From positions 49,420,583 through 49,484,582 of the forward strand of contig CM070874.1 of the NCBI GenBank assembly GCA_036365515.1: DNA of 64,000 nucleotides, in the 5' to 3' direction. The translations under genes and the position numbers were made by a program. Of this stretch, positions 11,463 to 23,759 are shown piece by piece (the first letter of the stretch is position 1; the number at the start of each line of letters is the position of its first letter). Source of the stretch: Torymus aiolomorphi. Its lineage: Eukaryota; Arthropoda; Insecta; Hymenoptera; Torymidae. Below the pieces are notes generated by a model, which saw only the letters and a program-made list of their open reading frames with translations, had not been told where the DNA came from and did not search any database.

Positions 11463-14400
11463 CTATATGAACAGATTACATTTCCTAATAAAATCAGTAA
11501 TAAATTTTGCTGGAGAACTCTTGGGACTCTTCAGTATTTCGTCTATTGTTTTTGGAATGTCTAGTTTACGTTTCGTGTAGAATTTTCTCAGTTGCGCTTT
11601 TAGAGAGTAGCGTTGAGTTTCGAAGTTAGGGTAATTCCAGATTATGTGTTCTATGTCCTGACTACCATGTCCACATGAGCATTCGGGGGAATTTGATAGA
11701 TTTTTCCTAAAGAGGCTGGCTGCCAGATTATAATGATTAGACCTGATCCTATTTATTGTAATTAACTTTGGAAAACCATGACTTGACTTGATTTTTATCG
11801 AAATATAGTGTAAAGTAGTGTTGACCTTTATTTATGCCTTGTTCGGTTATTAGTTGGATTTGAGAGTCTCTGTGGATTTTTCGGATTTCTTCTTGGAAGT
11901 CTGTGAAGTTTAGTAGACAGATTGGAAGTCTATGAAGTTTAGTCGACAGATTGCAAGTGCGCCATTGTTTATTGCGTTTTTTGCCAGGAGGTCTACTGTT
12001 TCATTGTGGCCTATATTACAGTGGGAAGGGATCCAAATTAGTGTTATATTTATATTTTCAGTTTTACATGAGTAAAGTAGGGTTTTAATATCTAGTATAA
12101 GATGGGAGGTGTTTTTTGATTTAATTGGAGAATAGTTTTGTAGTGCTTTAAGTACGCTGAGTGAATCTGTAAAGATGGTGGCTTCTTTTATTTTGTGGTT
12201 CTTTATGTGGTGAATGGGAAATATTATAGCTAGTGCTTCGGCGGTGAAAATTGATGCTTGAGTGATGATTTTAAATTGTTTAATATTTAAATTTGGAATA
12301 AAAAAGGCTAAGCCGGAAAACTCTGCAGATGGGTTTTTTGAAGCGTCTGTGAAAATATTTAAAGTTTGTTCTATTTTGTTTTTAAATAGTTTTCCAAATT
12401 CAATTTGGGGATGATCTGATTTTTTTATTTTGATTCCTGTACTTGTATCTATATCTGGGGTATCCAGTATAGTTGCATAGTCATACGTGTGTGGTATTGG
12501 ATGGGAAAGAGTTTGTAGCTTGCTATCTGTTAGAGTGGTTATATTCTTAAGTGATTTGATGATTGGGAAATATTTAAGTGCGTTGAATCTGTCCGATACT
12601 TGTAGTGAGCTGTCTAGTTCTTTGATTTTATTTAATAGAGGGGAGTTTTCAATACTTAGGAGTTTTAGAATAAATTTGTCAGCTAACATTTGTGTACGAA
12701 AGTTTAAAAATGGTAAATTTGACTCTGCGTGTAGGACATTAATGGGAGTGGATTTTCTGTATCCAAGTGCAAGACGAATACCTTGATTTTGGATGATTTG
12801 AAATTTACTTCTGAGTGTTGGATTATTGATATGTATAAGGAATAGGCTGTACTCCATCATACTTCTAATGATTGAAGTATAAATTGTCAGTAGGATCTGT
12901 GGATGGCCACCCTACCAGGTTTCTCTTAACATTTTAATTATATTTAGTAGTTTGGTAGTTTTCCCAATGATGATTTTTGCATGATCATTCCATGTGAGGT
13001 TGCAATCAATTGTAAGTCCAAGATATTTGACTTTTTCTTCAGGATGTAATGTGGCTTGGTTGAAAGTGAGAGTAAAATTTTTAATAGTAGAGTATGGAGA
13101 TTTAGTAAATATGATAAATTTAGTTTTTTCTTCTGATATTTTTAAATTTATTTTATTAAAGTAAGTATTTGCTTCTTGTAATGCAGTTTCAACTTTATGT
13201 ATAGCAGCAGCAATGTTGTTTTCTGCGCAGTAAATTAGCGTGTCGTCAGCATATTGTATTAGTTGGACTTCTGTGTTGAGAATTTTGACTAGTTCTGATA
13301 CGTAGAGGTTGTATAATATGGGACTAAGAACGCAGCCTTGTGGCACGCCGTTATTCTTCATATAAGGGCCTATGATTTGATTTCCTACTTTGAAGTATAA
13401 TCTTTTTGCCTTCAGTAAGTTCATAACAAAACTTCTTATCTTAATTGGAATTTTGTATTTGATGAGAATTGCGTCCAGAATGTCTGGGTCCACCTCATCA
13501 AAGGCGGATTTTATATCTATTGAAGCACAGGTGATAGATTGGTTGTTGTTAAAAGCTAAGTGTATGTCTGTGGTTAAGTGAGCTAGCGCATGTTGGCATG
13601 ATTTGGCCTTTCTAAAGCCATATTGTGTTTCAGGTATTAAGTTATTTTTTTCGACAAAGTGTTGGAGCCTAGTATTTATCATCCTTTCTATTATCTTGAG
13701 AATACAAGAAGCTAGGGAAATGGGGCGAAATTTTTTCTTAGAGTTTTTAGGTATTAAGGTTATTAAAAAGTTTTTCCAGTTGTCATTAAATTGTTTATTG
13801 TTAAAGTGGTTGTTAATAGTGATTAACAGTAAATCTTTGTAACTTTTTGATGTGTTCTTTAACATTCTGTAGTCCACTTGGTCTAATCCAGGGGAAGAGT
13901 CGGAGTTTGCTGCGTCGATAGCTATTTCTAATTCTTTTGTAGTGAATGGTAAATCTAGTTCAGTGGCTGTATCATCTCTATCGTCATGTATGGAATGGGG
14001 ATTTTGCGTATTATCTGATCCGTTGGAGTTATGACAATATTCTTCGATATAGTTTTTTGCGTTCTGAATAATTTCAATGTCATTAATAGCTATTGAAGGT
14101 TTTTGATTCGCGATGTTTTTAAAACAGTTAATGGTTTTCCAGATGGTTTTAACGTCCGTGTCTCTTGATAAAGATTCTTCAACATAGGTCTTGAATTTTG
14201 AAATTTTCTCTTTTCTTAAATGGTTTTTGGTGTGGGTTTCTATTTTAGTAAGGTTACCTAAATTTTTATGAGTCGGATTTTTTAGGAAATTATTTGTAGC
14301 CACTCTCCTTTCGTTAACTAATTCGGTACAGGATTCGTCCCACCATGGGGCTTTTGAGGGTCTTTTTGCGAAGTTTTCTTTAGTTTTAATTGTCTGGGCG

Positions 14401-15383
14401 TTTTTTAAATTGGTAATGTTAAGGGTTTCATCTAGGTAATTTACAGTTTTTGTTTTAGATTTTTTGTGCTTTGCATTTAGTTTATTTACAGTGGCTGAAC
14501 AAATGTTAATTAGAAAGTTGTATTGTTCCTCTAAACTGAGTTCGTTGAAAGTTTGCTTATTATTATTTATGCAGTCTTCGATATGGGTTTCATATTCTCT
14601 CCAATCTATGTGTTTATAGTTCAATTTATGTGTCATATTAAGGGGAACTTTTTCGTGTTTTAATTTTAGGATTACAGAAATTGGGAGATGGTCACTTTCC
14701 ATTCGGTCAGGTATGATGTCCCAGTTAGTACAGTTTAGTAGATTTGTTGAGGTTAAAGTGATGTCTATTGCTGATGATTTTGGTGTGTTCTGGGTTGGGT
14801 TATTTGTTTGATCATTCTTGCAGTAGTAGTAGGTGTGTTTGCCGTTATTTATGATGGATAGGTCGTAGTCAATGAGTGCTTCTGTTAAATTGTCCCCAGA
14901 GGGGCATATTTTGTCTGATCCCCAGGTTGGGTGGTGAGAGTTGAAGTCACCGCCAATTAGGGTGTACTTATAGTTTTTGGAGGAATCCAGTAGAAGCTTC
15001 CATTGATTGATTGATGTGTTTTTAGAAGGAGTCCTGTATACTGATGTAATCAGCAGAGAGTTTTGCATGCAATTATTATTATGAATGGAGAGTGGGATGG
15101 AAATTGCTGTTGTCTCTAAGGAATTTTCTTTATGGTATATGTTGTGAACTTGTTGGAAGGGTACATTATTTTTAATGATAATCATGACTCCTCCGTGTTC
15201 TCCTAGTTGTCTATCCTTTCTTACGATGTGGTAATTTGGAATATGTAAATTATGGTTTTCTTTTAGCCATGTTTCAGAGATTAAAGCGATGTCATAATCC
15301 TCTATGATATTTTTAAGGTTATGTATTTTATTTCTAATGCTGTGGCTGTTCCACTGTAGTATTTTCAATTGACTTGGATCCAT
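11463..15383 (-). pseudogene. LINE ORF2: AP endonuclease, reverse transcriptase, RNase H
   Basis: The N-terminus is an apurinic-type endonuclease: 'LQWNSHS', 'ISETWLKE', 'GGDFNSHHPTWG' near residue 143 and 'SDHLPIS' near 230. The RT contains 'FRPISLASC' and the catalytic 'QYADD'. After an in-frame TAG (12912-12914, at a Trp-Trp-like site) the same frame continues for 17 codons into an RNase H domain ('IFTDAS', 'FTDSLSVLKAL', 'NETVDLLAK'). A 29 bp tandem duplication at about 11910-11940 and a further one-base shift near 11770 break the C-terminal Cys/His tail ('CSCGHGSQDIEHIIW'), which ends at 11463. Confidence 0.9.
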
Positions 15384-15489
15384 TATTTTTCTTTGGGCGA
15401 ATATGGAACTTCTATTTATTTTGAGGCTGTTTTGTTCTTTTTATTATTTGTTAAGTTAACTTTTTATTTAGTTATTTAATAAATTTAAT

Positions 15490-17066
15490 TTAGTAAAAAA
15501 GTGATGGGGTGAGTTTGTTCTGTTGATTTGTTGTTGTGGGTGTTAATGCAGTGTTGTCGCTTTGACTTTTTATCAGCAAATCGTTAAAATTGTTATCATT
15601 AAGTAATAAGTTTAAGACTTGTTCGTGATTTATTGATAGGGAGTTATTGATGAGGTAGCCTCCTTCGACAGGTGCAATTACTGATATATGTTCTTCTGTG
15701 GCTATTTTATTGTTTGGTTGTGGGAGTGGATTGAAATTGAGGTTGTAATCTCCATTAGAGGAAATCAAAAGTAGTTTATGTTCTCCTTTATAGGTGATTG
15801 GCGTGCTGACGTTTTTAGTGTTATTGAAGGGAATAGGTTGATTAATCTTTGAGCTTGCTTTTGCAGCTTCTGAAAATAGTCGTTTTTTTGGTGTAAGGGA
15901 TATGTTTGGCGAGTTACTTACTTCTTGGGGTGAGAATTGTTCATTGAGTTCGGGGAACTCAGAGAATCTAAACCTTTTTTTGTTTTGAACTAATTCTTTA
16001 TAATTATTCTTTGCCTCTTGAACTGATAAGTTTTTCCTTACGGCCATTTTTATTATACCCTGTTCAATTTTTGTAGTATGACAGTCTTTATCTGTAAGAA
16101 GGTGTTTTCCACTGCAGTTTATGCAGTTTGTGTTTTCATCTACAAGCAGACATTCAGAGCTTTCATGAGCTGTGTCTCCGCATTTAATGCATCTTGCTTT
16201 GGATTTGCATATGCTTTTAGTGTGGCCATGTCGAAAGCAGTTTGTACATAGTTTCACTTTTGGTATATAATGCTCTACTGAGTATCTGACTCTGTATAGG
16301 AATACATGCTGTGGTAGCACTCTCCCTCTGTAAGTAATCATGACTGTAGTTGTGGGGACATATTCAACTTTGTTATCTAGTTTTACTGATCTGTTAAATC
16401 TTCGAATACTATGGATGGCTAAATTTTCAACTGGTGAGACAAGTTGGAGGTTTTCCAAAATGTCTTGTTCTGTGATATCTGCTGGTATATTTTTAATTAT
16501 TCCTTTGCTATATATGTAAGATGTGGGGATGGAGGTTTCTAATTTTTTTGTTTTTAGTACATTAAGGGTAAGAATTTTATTTGCTATTTTTCTGTTATGA
16601 GTGATGACAGCTATTTTATTTTTTCCTGAGCTTTTAATTTCGTCTATGGTATTGTTTGGAAGCAGTGGTGTTATTAGCCTGGCAATATTTATAGGATAGA
16701 TTCTTTTGAGGTCTTTTGCGAGGTTTTCTGAATCTTCTTTTGCTGGTTGGATTATTACTTTATATGGAGGAGGAATATCACTTGTATACTCGGTTAGAAA
16801 TTGAGGTCGTGATTGTTGATTCACGTCTAATTGTGTATTAAACTCTTGAGAATTACTTCTTTTATTATTTGCATGCATTAATTCACGTCACGATGGAATT
16901 TTTTGATATTAGATGGCTTAGAGGATTGATTCAGGTCACGATGGAATTTTTTGATATTAGATGGCTTAGAGGATGGGGAGTTATTTGTATTTATAGGTCT
17001 TTTTATGCCATTAGGCGTTGTAGGATCGTCATTTGTCTCCATGTCAGCGTCTTCCTGCGAGTCCAT
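15490..17066 (-). pseudogene. LINE ORF1 (gag-like nucleic-acid-binding protein), frameshifted
   Basis: The frame starts at 17066 and shifts once near 16878, then runs to a stop at 15490. Its C-terminal half has three cysteine knuckles: 'CTNCFRHGHTKSIC' and 'CIKCGDTAHESSEC' (both CX2CX4HX4C) and a looser 'CINCSGKHLLTDKDC'. Such ORF1 proteins coat LINE RNA. Near the N-terminus a 48 bp (16-codon) in-frame tandem duplication repeats 'SSKPSNIKKFHRD'. The frameshift lies directly after it. Confidence 0.85.
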
Positions 17067-17378
17067 CTTTTGGCGGGAATAGCCTCCGAGAGGCTATCCC
17101 GTTGTTTGTTTTGAGGTTAGATTTGGTGATTGCAAATTATACAATAAGGAATAATTGGTATATGCTGCTGTTTTGGTTCAAGGAGATGATTTGGAATAAA
17201 TACCTTACCATCCAAGAGGTTTCAGTGTGATGCTGTGTAAAATGATAATGATTTAGATACAGAAAAATGAAAAGAGGAGAAAACACGTGTGTACGTCTCA
17301 GGCGCCCCAGTTCGAGTCATGAGAGGGTTCGCGGTGCGAGGGGGCTCCTTACCCCTGTCCCGCGCGAGTAACGGTAGC

Positions 17379-18052
17379 TAGTGATGTAAAGGGACCGCGT
17401 CACAAATTTTAGGACGGTCCATGGACGGTCACAAGACCAACTCCAAATTTTATGACGCCGTCATTCTTTTTAAAATTTGACGTAATTTTTTTTTTTATCA
17501 CAAATGTGACGGAGTCACAAGACAAAAAATAAAAAGACCGTCTTTTTACATCTATATAGGTGAAGGGGGTATTATTAAGACCGATTTTTTTTACTATTTT
17601 AAAATACAGCTTTCTAAAAAGATGTAATTCTTACAATAATTTCGCACATTATATGAATTGTACTGCTTACAATTGTATGTAGATAAAGTGTAATATTTTT
17701 TTTTTCATTTGATAGTTAACTTATGAAACGCACTTTTATTCGTAAAATTGTAAAAGATTTATGTAAGTAAAAAATATATAAAGCATATTAATTTATCTTT
17801 TCATTGTTACATTATTTGTATAAATTTTCAATTTAATTTCTATACATTATTTACTATTATATATTCAAGTTTATTAATGTATAACTAACTTTTTATTACA
17901 AATGTGACGTAGTCACAAGCCCAAAAATAAAAAGACGGTCTTTTTACATCAAAAAATTTTGAAATCCATTTTGGACGGTCCAAATTGTCAGGGGACGGTC
18001 CAAAAGACGGTCGCATGACCGATTGAAAAAAAAACGTCTTTTTACATCTCTA
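17379..18052. mobile_element. hAT-like MITE, about 674 bp
   Basis: The ends read TAG[T/A]GATGTAAA in inverted orientation, flanked by 8 bp ACGGTAGC/ACGGTAGT (one mismatch) at 17371-17378 and 18053-18060. The 8 bp duplication fits hAT. The interior has repeated 'GGACGGTC' and 'AAAAAGACGGTC' motifs near both ends and no transposase. Confidence 0.65.
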
Positions 18053-18065
18053 ACGGTAGTCCACC

Positions 18066-18331
18066 CATAGAGGTATTATAGATAGAGCAGGGGAGACATA
18101 GGGCTGCCTGTAAGTGAAAATGTCCGAACGTTAAAAAGAGAGAGAAGATCGCGGGACATAGCTATCTCTCTCTCTTCATGCGCATGCGATGGCGCTGACG
18201 CTCCCTTTCTGCGTGTACTGCACACGCGCGAGTAGAGAGAGACAGCTACGTTCCGCGATCTTCTCTCTCTTTCTAACTCTGCGACGGCCGGAGGCCTGAC
18301 TTCCCTACTCTATCTACAATATACCTCTATG
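18066..18331. mobile_element. CATAGAGG-family MITE, intact 266 bp copy
   Basis: The inverted ends are CATAGAGGTAT, then TAGATAGAG, with imperfect pairing further in. It is flanked by AGTCCACC/AGCCCACC (18058-18065, 18332-18339), an 8 bp duplication with one mismatch. The internal palindrome contains 'CGATCTTCTCTCTC'. A second copy at 2523-3693 carries a large hairpin insertion. Confidence 0.75.
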
Positions 18332-18361
18332 AGCCCACCTCCTTACGCGCTGGGACGTATC

Positions 18362-18648
18362 TGTTAAAATAAAGGGATAGTCGTGGTTGGTGGTAAAATG
18401 ATTAATTATTATAAGAGAAAGAAAGTACAACAAGGCGCCATGCGCTTGGGCACCGCGTGCCGCTTCGAATGAGAGCTAAGAGCCAAAAGAGAAGCGCGAG
18501 TCAGCCGCTGCCGCTTGGCATACCCAGTGGCTCACAGACACACTAGGGAGGGGAGACTTACATGTGTGCATACGTGTGTCGCGCGCTATAAGTTCCCTTC
18601 GCACGGATCCTGAACGATACACAATATATATGTATCACATTTTCAACA
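18362..18648 (-). repeat. copia 3' LTR
   Basis: 287 bp with TG...CA-type borders (TGTTAAAA...TTCAACA), matching the right-hand LTR once its MITE is removed. Confidence 0.9.
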
Positions 18649-18742
18649 CGCCTCCTTACATATATATTGTGCGCCTAAATTTCACAATTAACAATCTTTG
18701 GTTTTCGCTTTCTTTAGTATAATAATTACTTTGTCTAATATT

Positions 18743-21700
18743 CTAATTTTTTAAGTTTGCTCTAAACTTTTCAAATTTTATCCGTCCTAATGACTTAGTG
18801 AAGATATCTGCAGGATTTTCATCTGAATTAATTTTTGTAACATCAATAGTACCTTCTAAATAATTTTCATTTACAAAGTGGTAATGTGTTTCAATGTACT
18901 TAGAATTTTTTGTTAAATTTCCATATTAACTTATACTAATCGCACCTGCATTATCCTCATAAATACATATCTGATTGTTAATTTCTATTTCAAATTCTTT
19001 TAGCAATTGTTTAATTAATTTTACTTCACTCACGCATATAGATAACTTAACATACTCAGCTTCGGTAGATGACTTTGTTACAATATTTCGTTTTTTTGAT
19101 TTCCAATATATACTATTTCCATTCATTTTAATTACATAACCAGTCGTAGGTTTTCTATCAACTACATCTCCTGCCCAATCAGCATCAACATAACATTCTA
19201 AAATATCAGCATTTAGATTTTTGTCGTATGTTAATTTTAATTCTTTTGTATAATACAAATATTTTAATATTCTTAGTGCATATTTATAATGACTCTGATC
19301 ATAAAAATTTTGAAATCTACTTAGGTAATTTACAAAATAATAAATATCTGGTCTAGTAATAGAGCTTATGTACAAGAGTGCTCCAATTAAATTTCTATAT
19401 TTTATATCGTTTGATGCTGATAACGCAGGTTCACATTTTAAATTTTGTTCCATCGGAGTAGCATACAATTTCGCATTTTCGATATCATATTTTCTCGCTA
19501 AAGACTCAATATAATCCTTTTGATCTAAAGTCATAATATTATTATCATAGCCATAATTGATATTTATCCCTAAATAAGTTTTTATTTGGCCCATATCTTT
19601 CATTCTAAATTTCACAGATAATTTCTTTTTAATAAAGTCTATCAATTTTTGATTTTTACCACAAATTAATAAATCATCAACAAAAATTATTAAATAAATC
19701 TTCTCATTTTTAATTTTTATGAAATATAAACAATAATCGATTTTACTTTTCTCAAAACCTAATTCAATCAAATATTTATCTAAGCACTCATACCATGCAC
19801 GTAGACTTTCACGGAGTCCGTACAAAGCTTTATCTAATTTGCATACTCTTCCTGAATTATCATCATAACCTTGAGGTTGTTTAACATAAACTTCGGATTT
19901 TACTTTTCCATTAAGGAATGCTGACTCGACATCCATTTGATCAATTTTAAAATCATTTTGCACACAGTAATTTAATAAGATTTTTAATGTTTGAGTTTTC
20001 GCAACAGATGAATAAATATCATCAATTATTTCCTTTTGCTGAAACCCTCTTACTACAATTCTAGCTTTAAACTTATTATTTGCCTTTTTTGTATAAACCC
20101 ACTTTAAGTCTAACGCCTTTTTATCTTTCGGTTTGTCAACTAATTTCCATGTTTCATTTTTATTTAAACAATCAATCTCATTATTCATAGCTTCTTGCCA
20201 ATTTTCACTCCCATTACTATTTATCGCTTCGTTATAATTTTCGGGATTATCAACGTTTACATAATTCACATAAATACAGTTTGTTACCGGATTTCCGTAT
20301 CGATTTACAGGGCTTTTCTTTCTTGATGATCTTCTCGGTACTATTAAATTATCTTTACTAGAACTAGGTACGTTATTTTCATATTCATTATTTTCAATGT
20401 TTTCATTTTTATTTTGGTTTTCTAAATCATTTTCCCTTCCCCTACTCTCCCCGAGGGTCGAAGTAGGGGGAAGTATAATTTCATCATTGTTTTCATTTAT
20501 TTCATCATTATCACCAAATCCAACTAACTTTACATTTTCTTCAATTATGTCTACATGTTTAGCTACAATAACTCTATTATTTGTTAGGACTCTATAACCT
20601 ACACTGTCATATCCAACTAATACTCCGAAATCTGCTTTCCTATCCCATTTACTTTTTCTTTTAATTTCTGGAATTCGAACAAAAACTCTACTGCCATACA
20701 GTTTAAGATTTTTAATATTAGGTTTTTCTCCCATCATAATTTCATACGGAGTCTTTTTCTCTAAAGTATTTGCTAAGGTTCTATTTTTTAAATATGCTGC
20801 TGTTTGAACTACTTCCGGCCAAATCCTATTATGAATTTTTGCGTCTGCTAATAAACATCTCGCCGTTTCCATTATCGACCTATTGTACCGTTCGGCAGTT
20901 CCGTTCAATTCGTTAACATACGGGGGGCACGGTTCAATATAAAACCCTTTTTCTTTAGCAAAATTATAAATATCTTTATTTAGGAATTCTCTACCGTTAT
21001 CACACCTTAATCTTTTAACCTTTTTTCCTGTTGAATTTTCAATTAAATTTACATAACTCACGATGCAATCATAAACTTCATTTTTCGCTTTATCGTATAA
21101 ACTTTTGCAGCTTTACTATAATCATCAACTAGGACTAAAAAATATTTTTCTCCCCTAAGTCCTATTGTACTATGCGGTCCATTTATATCCGCGTGAATAA
21201 TTTCTCCTATATCTTTGGCTCTATGCCTATCATTTTCAAATCTAGTATTAGTCATTTTATTTTGTACGCAAGTACCACATTTTAAATATTCACTTTCTAA
21301 ATTATTTGGCAAACCTTCAACTAAATTATTTTTACTCAAAATATTCAAATATCCAAAATTAACATGCCCTAACATTCTATGGAATTTTTCTTTCAAAGTC
21401 ATGCCATTATTTACATTTTCTGTTACGTAGGTCTGTTTATTCTCTAACACAGTGTTTATCTTATACACATTATTTACTTTATTTGCTACTGCTATTAATT
21501 CGTTTTCACGGTTATAAATTTTTGAAGTATTTCCTATCGAAACAATTTTTTAATTTTCTGCTACTTTCCCGAAACTCATTAAATTCCTATCCATTTCTTT
21601 TACAAAAAATACATCTTTTATTTCAATTTCTGTTTCATTATAATTTGTTATAAATTTAGCTTTAATATCTCCTATACTAGTTGCTTTTAAGGTACGACCA

Positions 21701-21807
21701 TCTCCCACTTTTACGTTAATCGGGTTTTCTAATTTATTTACTCTAGCAAAGTATTTATCATCGTTAATAATATGATCAGAGCATCCGCTATCTAAAACCC
21801 ATTCCAA
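18743..21807 (-). pseudogene. copia pol: protease, integrase, RT, RNase H, with four lesions
   Basis: The domains run in copia order (integrase before RT). The protease has 'VLDSGCSDHI'. The integrase has a zinc-binding region with 'HRMLGHVNF' and 'CGTCVQNK' and core residues in 'HADINGP', 'CDNGREF' and 'NGTAERYNRS'. The RT has 'KARIVVRGFQQKE' and catalytic 'IFVDDLLICG'. The RNase H has 'DADWAGD' and 'TKSSTEAEYV'. Lesions: an in-frame TAA at about 21550, a one-base deletion in an A-run at about 21085, and a TAA at 18926 just before a final 60 codons that still read to 18743. Confidence 0.92.
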
Positions 21808-21838
21808 CTTACTTTCGCAACTATTTACCTCTACATTA

Positions 21839-22939
21839 TTATTTACGATACCCTCTGCTTCGGTTATGAAAGTCGTCGGGTCTCGATTCGTGTTCTGTCG
21901 ATCTTGCCGCTGTTGACTGCCTCGTCCTCGCTGACCTCTTCCTCAGCTGTGGTAGCTGCCGTTGCCTCTGCTGTGAAGGCCGCCGTCTCGTTGTTGCTGT
22001 TGAGAACGCGCGCCTCCTCGCGCTTGCTGCTGTCCTCCTCCTCGCGAGTCTCTCCAGGAAATGACCGGGCTTTCCGCATCGGTAACATGTACCGTCTTTT
22101 CCTTTTTCTACTTTAAACACATTTGAATCTCCATGTTTACTTCTTGAATTCTGATTTTCTTTTTCACGGTTCTCGTACATTTTAATTTTTTCGATTACAT
22201 AATCTACGGTTCTTTCTTGTTCTGGTAGCACATCAACTAAATCGCCAATACGGCATAATGAGCTTGGTAGTGTTCTTAATATATAATTTAACTTTTCCTT
22301 TTTATCTATTGTTCCGCCGGCATTTTTTAATTCTGTGATTAACTTCTCGAATTCATTATAGAATTCACTCACTTCTGTGTAGTCTCTTAATCTTAATTTG
22401 TCTAGTCTATTTCGAACACAAATTTGTAATGCGGTTGATTCACGCAAATACAACTTGTCCAATTTCGTAATTATTTCAAAGCTGGTATTTTCATCATTCA
22501 CCAACTCCATTTGTCTGTTCCACAAAGCGCTATATATGTAATTCATCGCTTTCAAGTCTTTCTCGTTCCACGTGGCTTCATTATCATTTTCTGCTCTCAC
22601 TCTCTGTATTACTTCTTCACATTTTTTCATTTTCAGCAATACTGTAATTCTTTTCTTCCATGTGCTGTAGTTTTTCCCGTCGAAAATCGGTAGCGTCATT
22701 TTGAAATCGTCCGCCATGTCGATTCGTATCTCTTCTTGTTTAAGTATTTCTATCACTTTTCTTGTCTTATTCAAGTTAATTATTTTCTTCACTATACTCA
22801 CAAATCGTTTAAAATTTTTCTTTTCTTCAATTGGTACTTCGTTTTCATCCAGTATTTCTTCTTTTAAAAATTGTTCCTTAAGTTTCTCTTCAGAATCGCT
22901 GCCACGTGTTCCCATAACCTCGAAGTCTAATCTGCCCAT
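21839..22939 (-). pseudogene. copia gag with broken zinc knuckle
   Basis: The start at 22939 gives a gag-like protein with a copia-type capsid region ('FDGKNYSTWKKRITVLLKM', 'LDKLRLRDYTEVSEFYNEF') and one zinc knuckle starting 'CYRCGKPGHF'. The frame slips immediately after the knuckle's His. The Gly/Arg/Gln-rich linker expected next reads correctly in another frame and also holds a TGA. The stop at 21839 therefore ends a shifted tail, not the true gag-pol protein. Confidence 0.88.
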
Positions 22940-23171
22940 ATCGCTTTAATTTCATATAATATTTCCAAAACATTTCACTGTGTTATATTTTTGATATATT
23001 TGTCCATAATTCCTTACCAATATTTTTTTGATTCCTCACTTAATTTCACTTAATTTTTCACTGAAAACTTCCTTACGCGACGTGGTCCTCCTCTACCTTC
23101 CCCGAAGGTCTTGGTAGAGAAAAAAAATAATATATCAATCAACCAACCACCAAAACCACGCTCTGCTACCA

Positions 23172-23754
23172 TGTTAAAATAAAGGGATAGTCGTAGTTGG
23201 TGGTAAAATGATTATTTATTATAAGAGAAAGAAAGTACAACAAAGCGCCATGCGCTTGGGCACCGCGTGCCGCTTCGGACGAGAGCTGAGAGCCAAGAGA
23301 GAAGCGCGAGTCAGCCGCTGCCGCTTCACATACCTTCTGGCTCACAGACACACTAGGGAGGGGAGACTTACATGTGTGCATACGTGTGTCGCGCGCTGTA
23401 AGTTCCCTTCGCACGGAACCTGAACGATACACTGAGAAAAAAGATCCGCAGAAACTGCCGAAATCTGCAGTAAATATTACCGAAATTCTTGGGCAGTAGA
23501 GGTTACGCCATATAAGCTACATAGCTTAAGCTGAAACTACTACACCGCGTGGTAGAAATTACCGAAATGTTCTGCTAAAACCTCTTAAGCTTGGTCGGTA
23601 AGGCAGTTGCTACCGAAAATTGTGGTAAAAATTGCCGAACTGTGTATCTATCACAGCCTAAGCGGATTCGTCAATTCTCACAACCTTCACTTCAGTAAAC
23701 ATAACCTATTTTTTTTCTCAGTGTACACAATATATATGTATCACATTTTCAACA
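23172..23754 (-). repeat. copia 5' LTR, split by a MITE
   Basis: 583 bp in total. Subtracting the 294 bp MITE and its 2 bp TA duplication leaves exactly 287 bp, the length of the other LTR. Confidence 0.9.
23430..23723. mobile_element. TA-flanked 294 bp MITE inside the copia 5' LTR
   Basis: The perfect 13 bp ends CACTGAGAAAAAA and complement are flanked by TA (23428-23429, 23724-23725). The empty site is GAACGATACACAATAT in the other LTR. The insertion postdates the copia insertion. Confidence 0.92.
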
Positions 23755-23759
23755 GTATC

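Larger units (their letters stand above)
11281..17317 (-). mobile_element. Full-length I-like non-LTR retrotransposon (LINE)
   Basis: The element is flanked by a perfect 13 bp duplication, CATGAGAGGGTTC (11268-11280 and 17318-17330). On the minus strand it has a 5' UTR of about 250 bases, ORF1 (17066-15490), ORF2 (15383-11463), a 3' UTR with a CA repeat, and an AAG-rich end (AAGAAGAAAAAGAAG). AP endonuclease plus RT plus RNase H in ORF2 and Cys/His knuckles in ORF1 place it with the I group. The ORFs carry a nonsense codon, a 29 bp duplication and single-base shifts, so this copy is dead. Confidence 0.9.
5256..18350. mobile_element. Outer foldback element, its right arm split by later insertions
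   Basis: The left arm (5256-5437) contains 'GCTACCTCTGCTCGCGGGAGG' then 'CGTTTTCAGATTTCGTATAC' through 'ACTAAGGTTATGGTTTTA'. The inverted partner appears at 11077-11205. It continues beyond a LINE insertion at 17331-17376 (CCTTACCCCTGTCCCGCGCG, inverted) and beyond two small elements at 18332-18350. Removing the insertions restores one arm. No transposase is seen. The outer borders are approximate. Confidence 0.55.
18362..23754 (-). mobile_element. Ty1/copia LTR retrotransposon with 5 bp TSD
   Basis: Two LTRs of 287 bp (18362-18648 and 23172-23754, the latter enlarged by a MITE) begin TGTTAAAATAAAGGG and end TTTTCAACA. The target duplication is GTATC (18357-18361, 23755-23759). On the minus strand the 5' LTR is followed by 'TGGTAGCAGAGCGTGG', which fits priming by the 3' end of insect initiator tRNA-Met. 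A purine-rich 'AAGGAGGCG' precedes the 3' LTR. The LTRs differ at roughly 12 of 287 sites by eye, so insertion is not recent. The coding region runs from 22939 to 18743 with several lesions. Confidence 0.93.
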
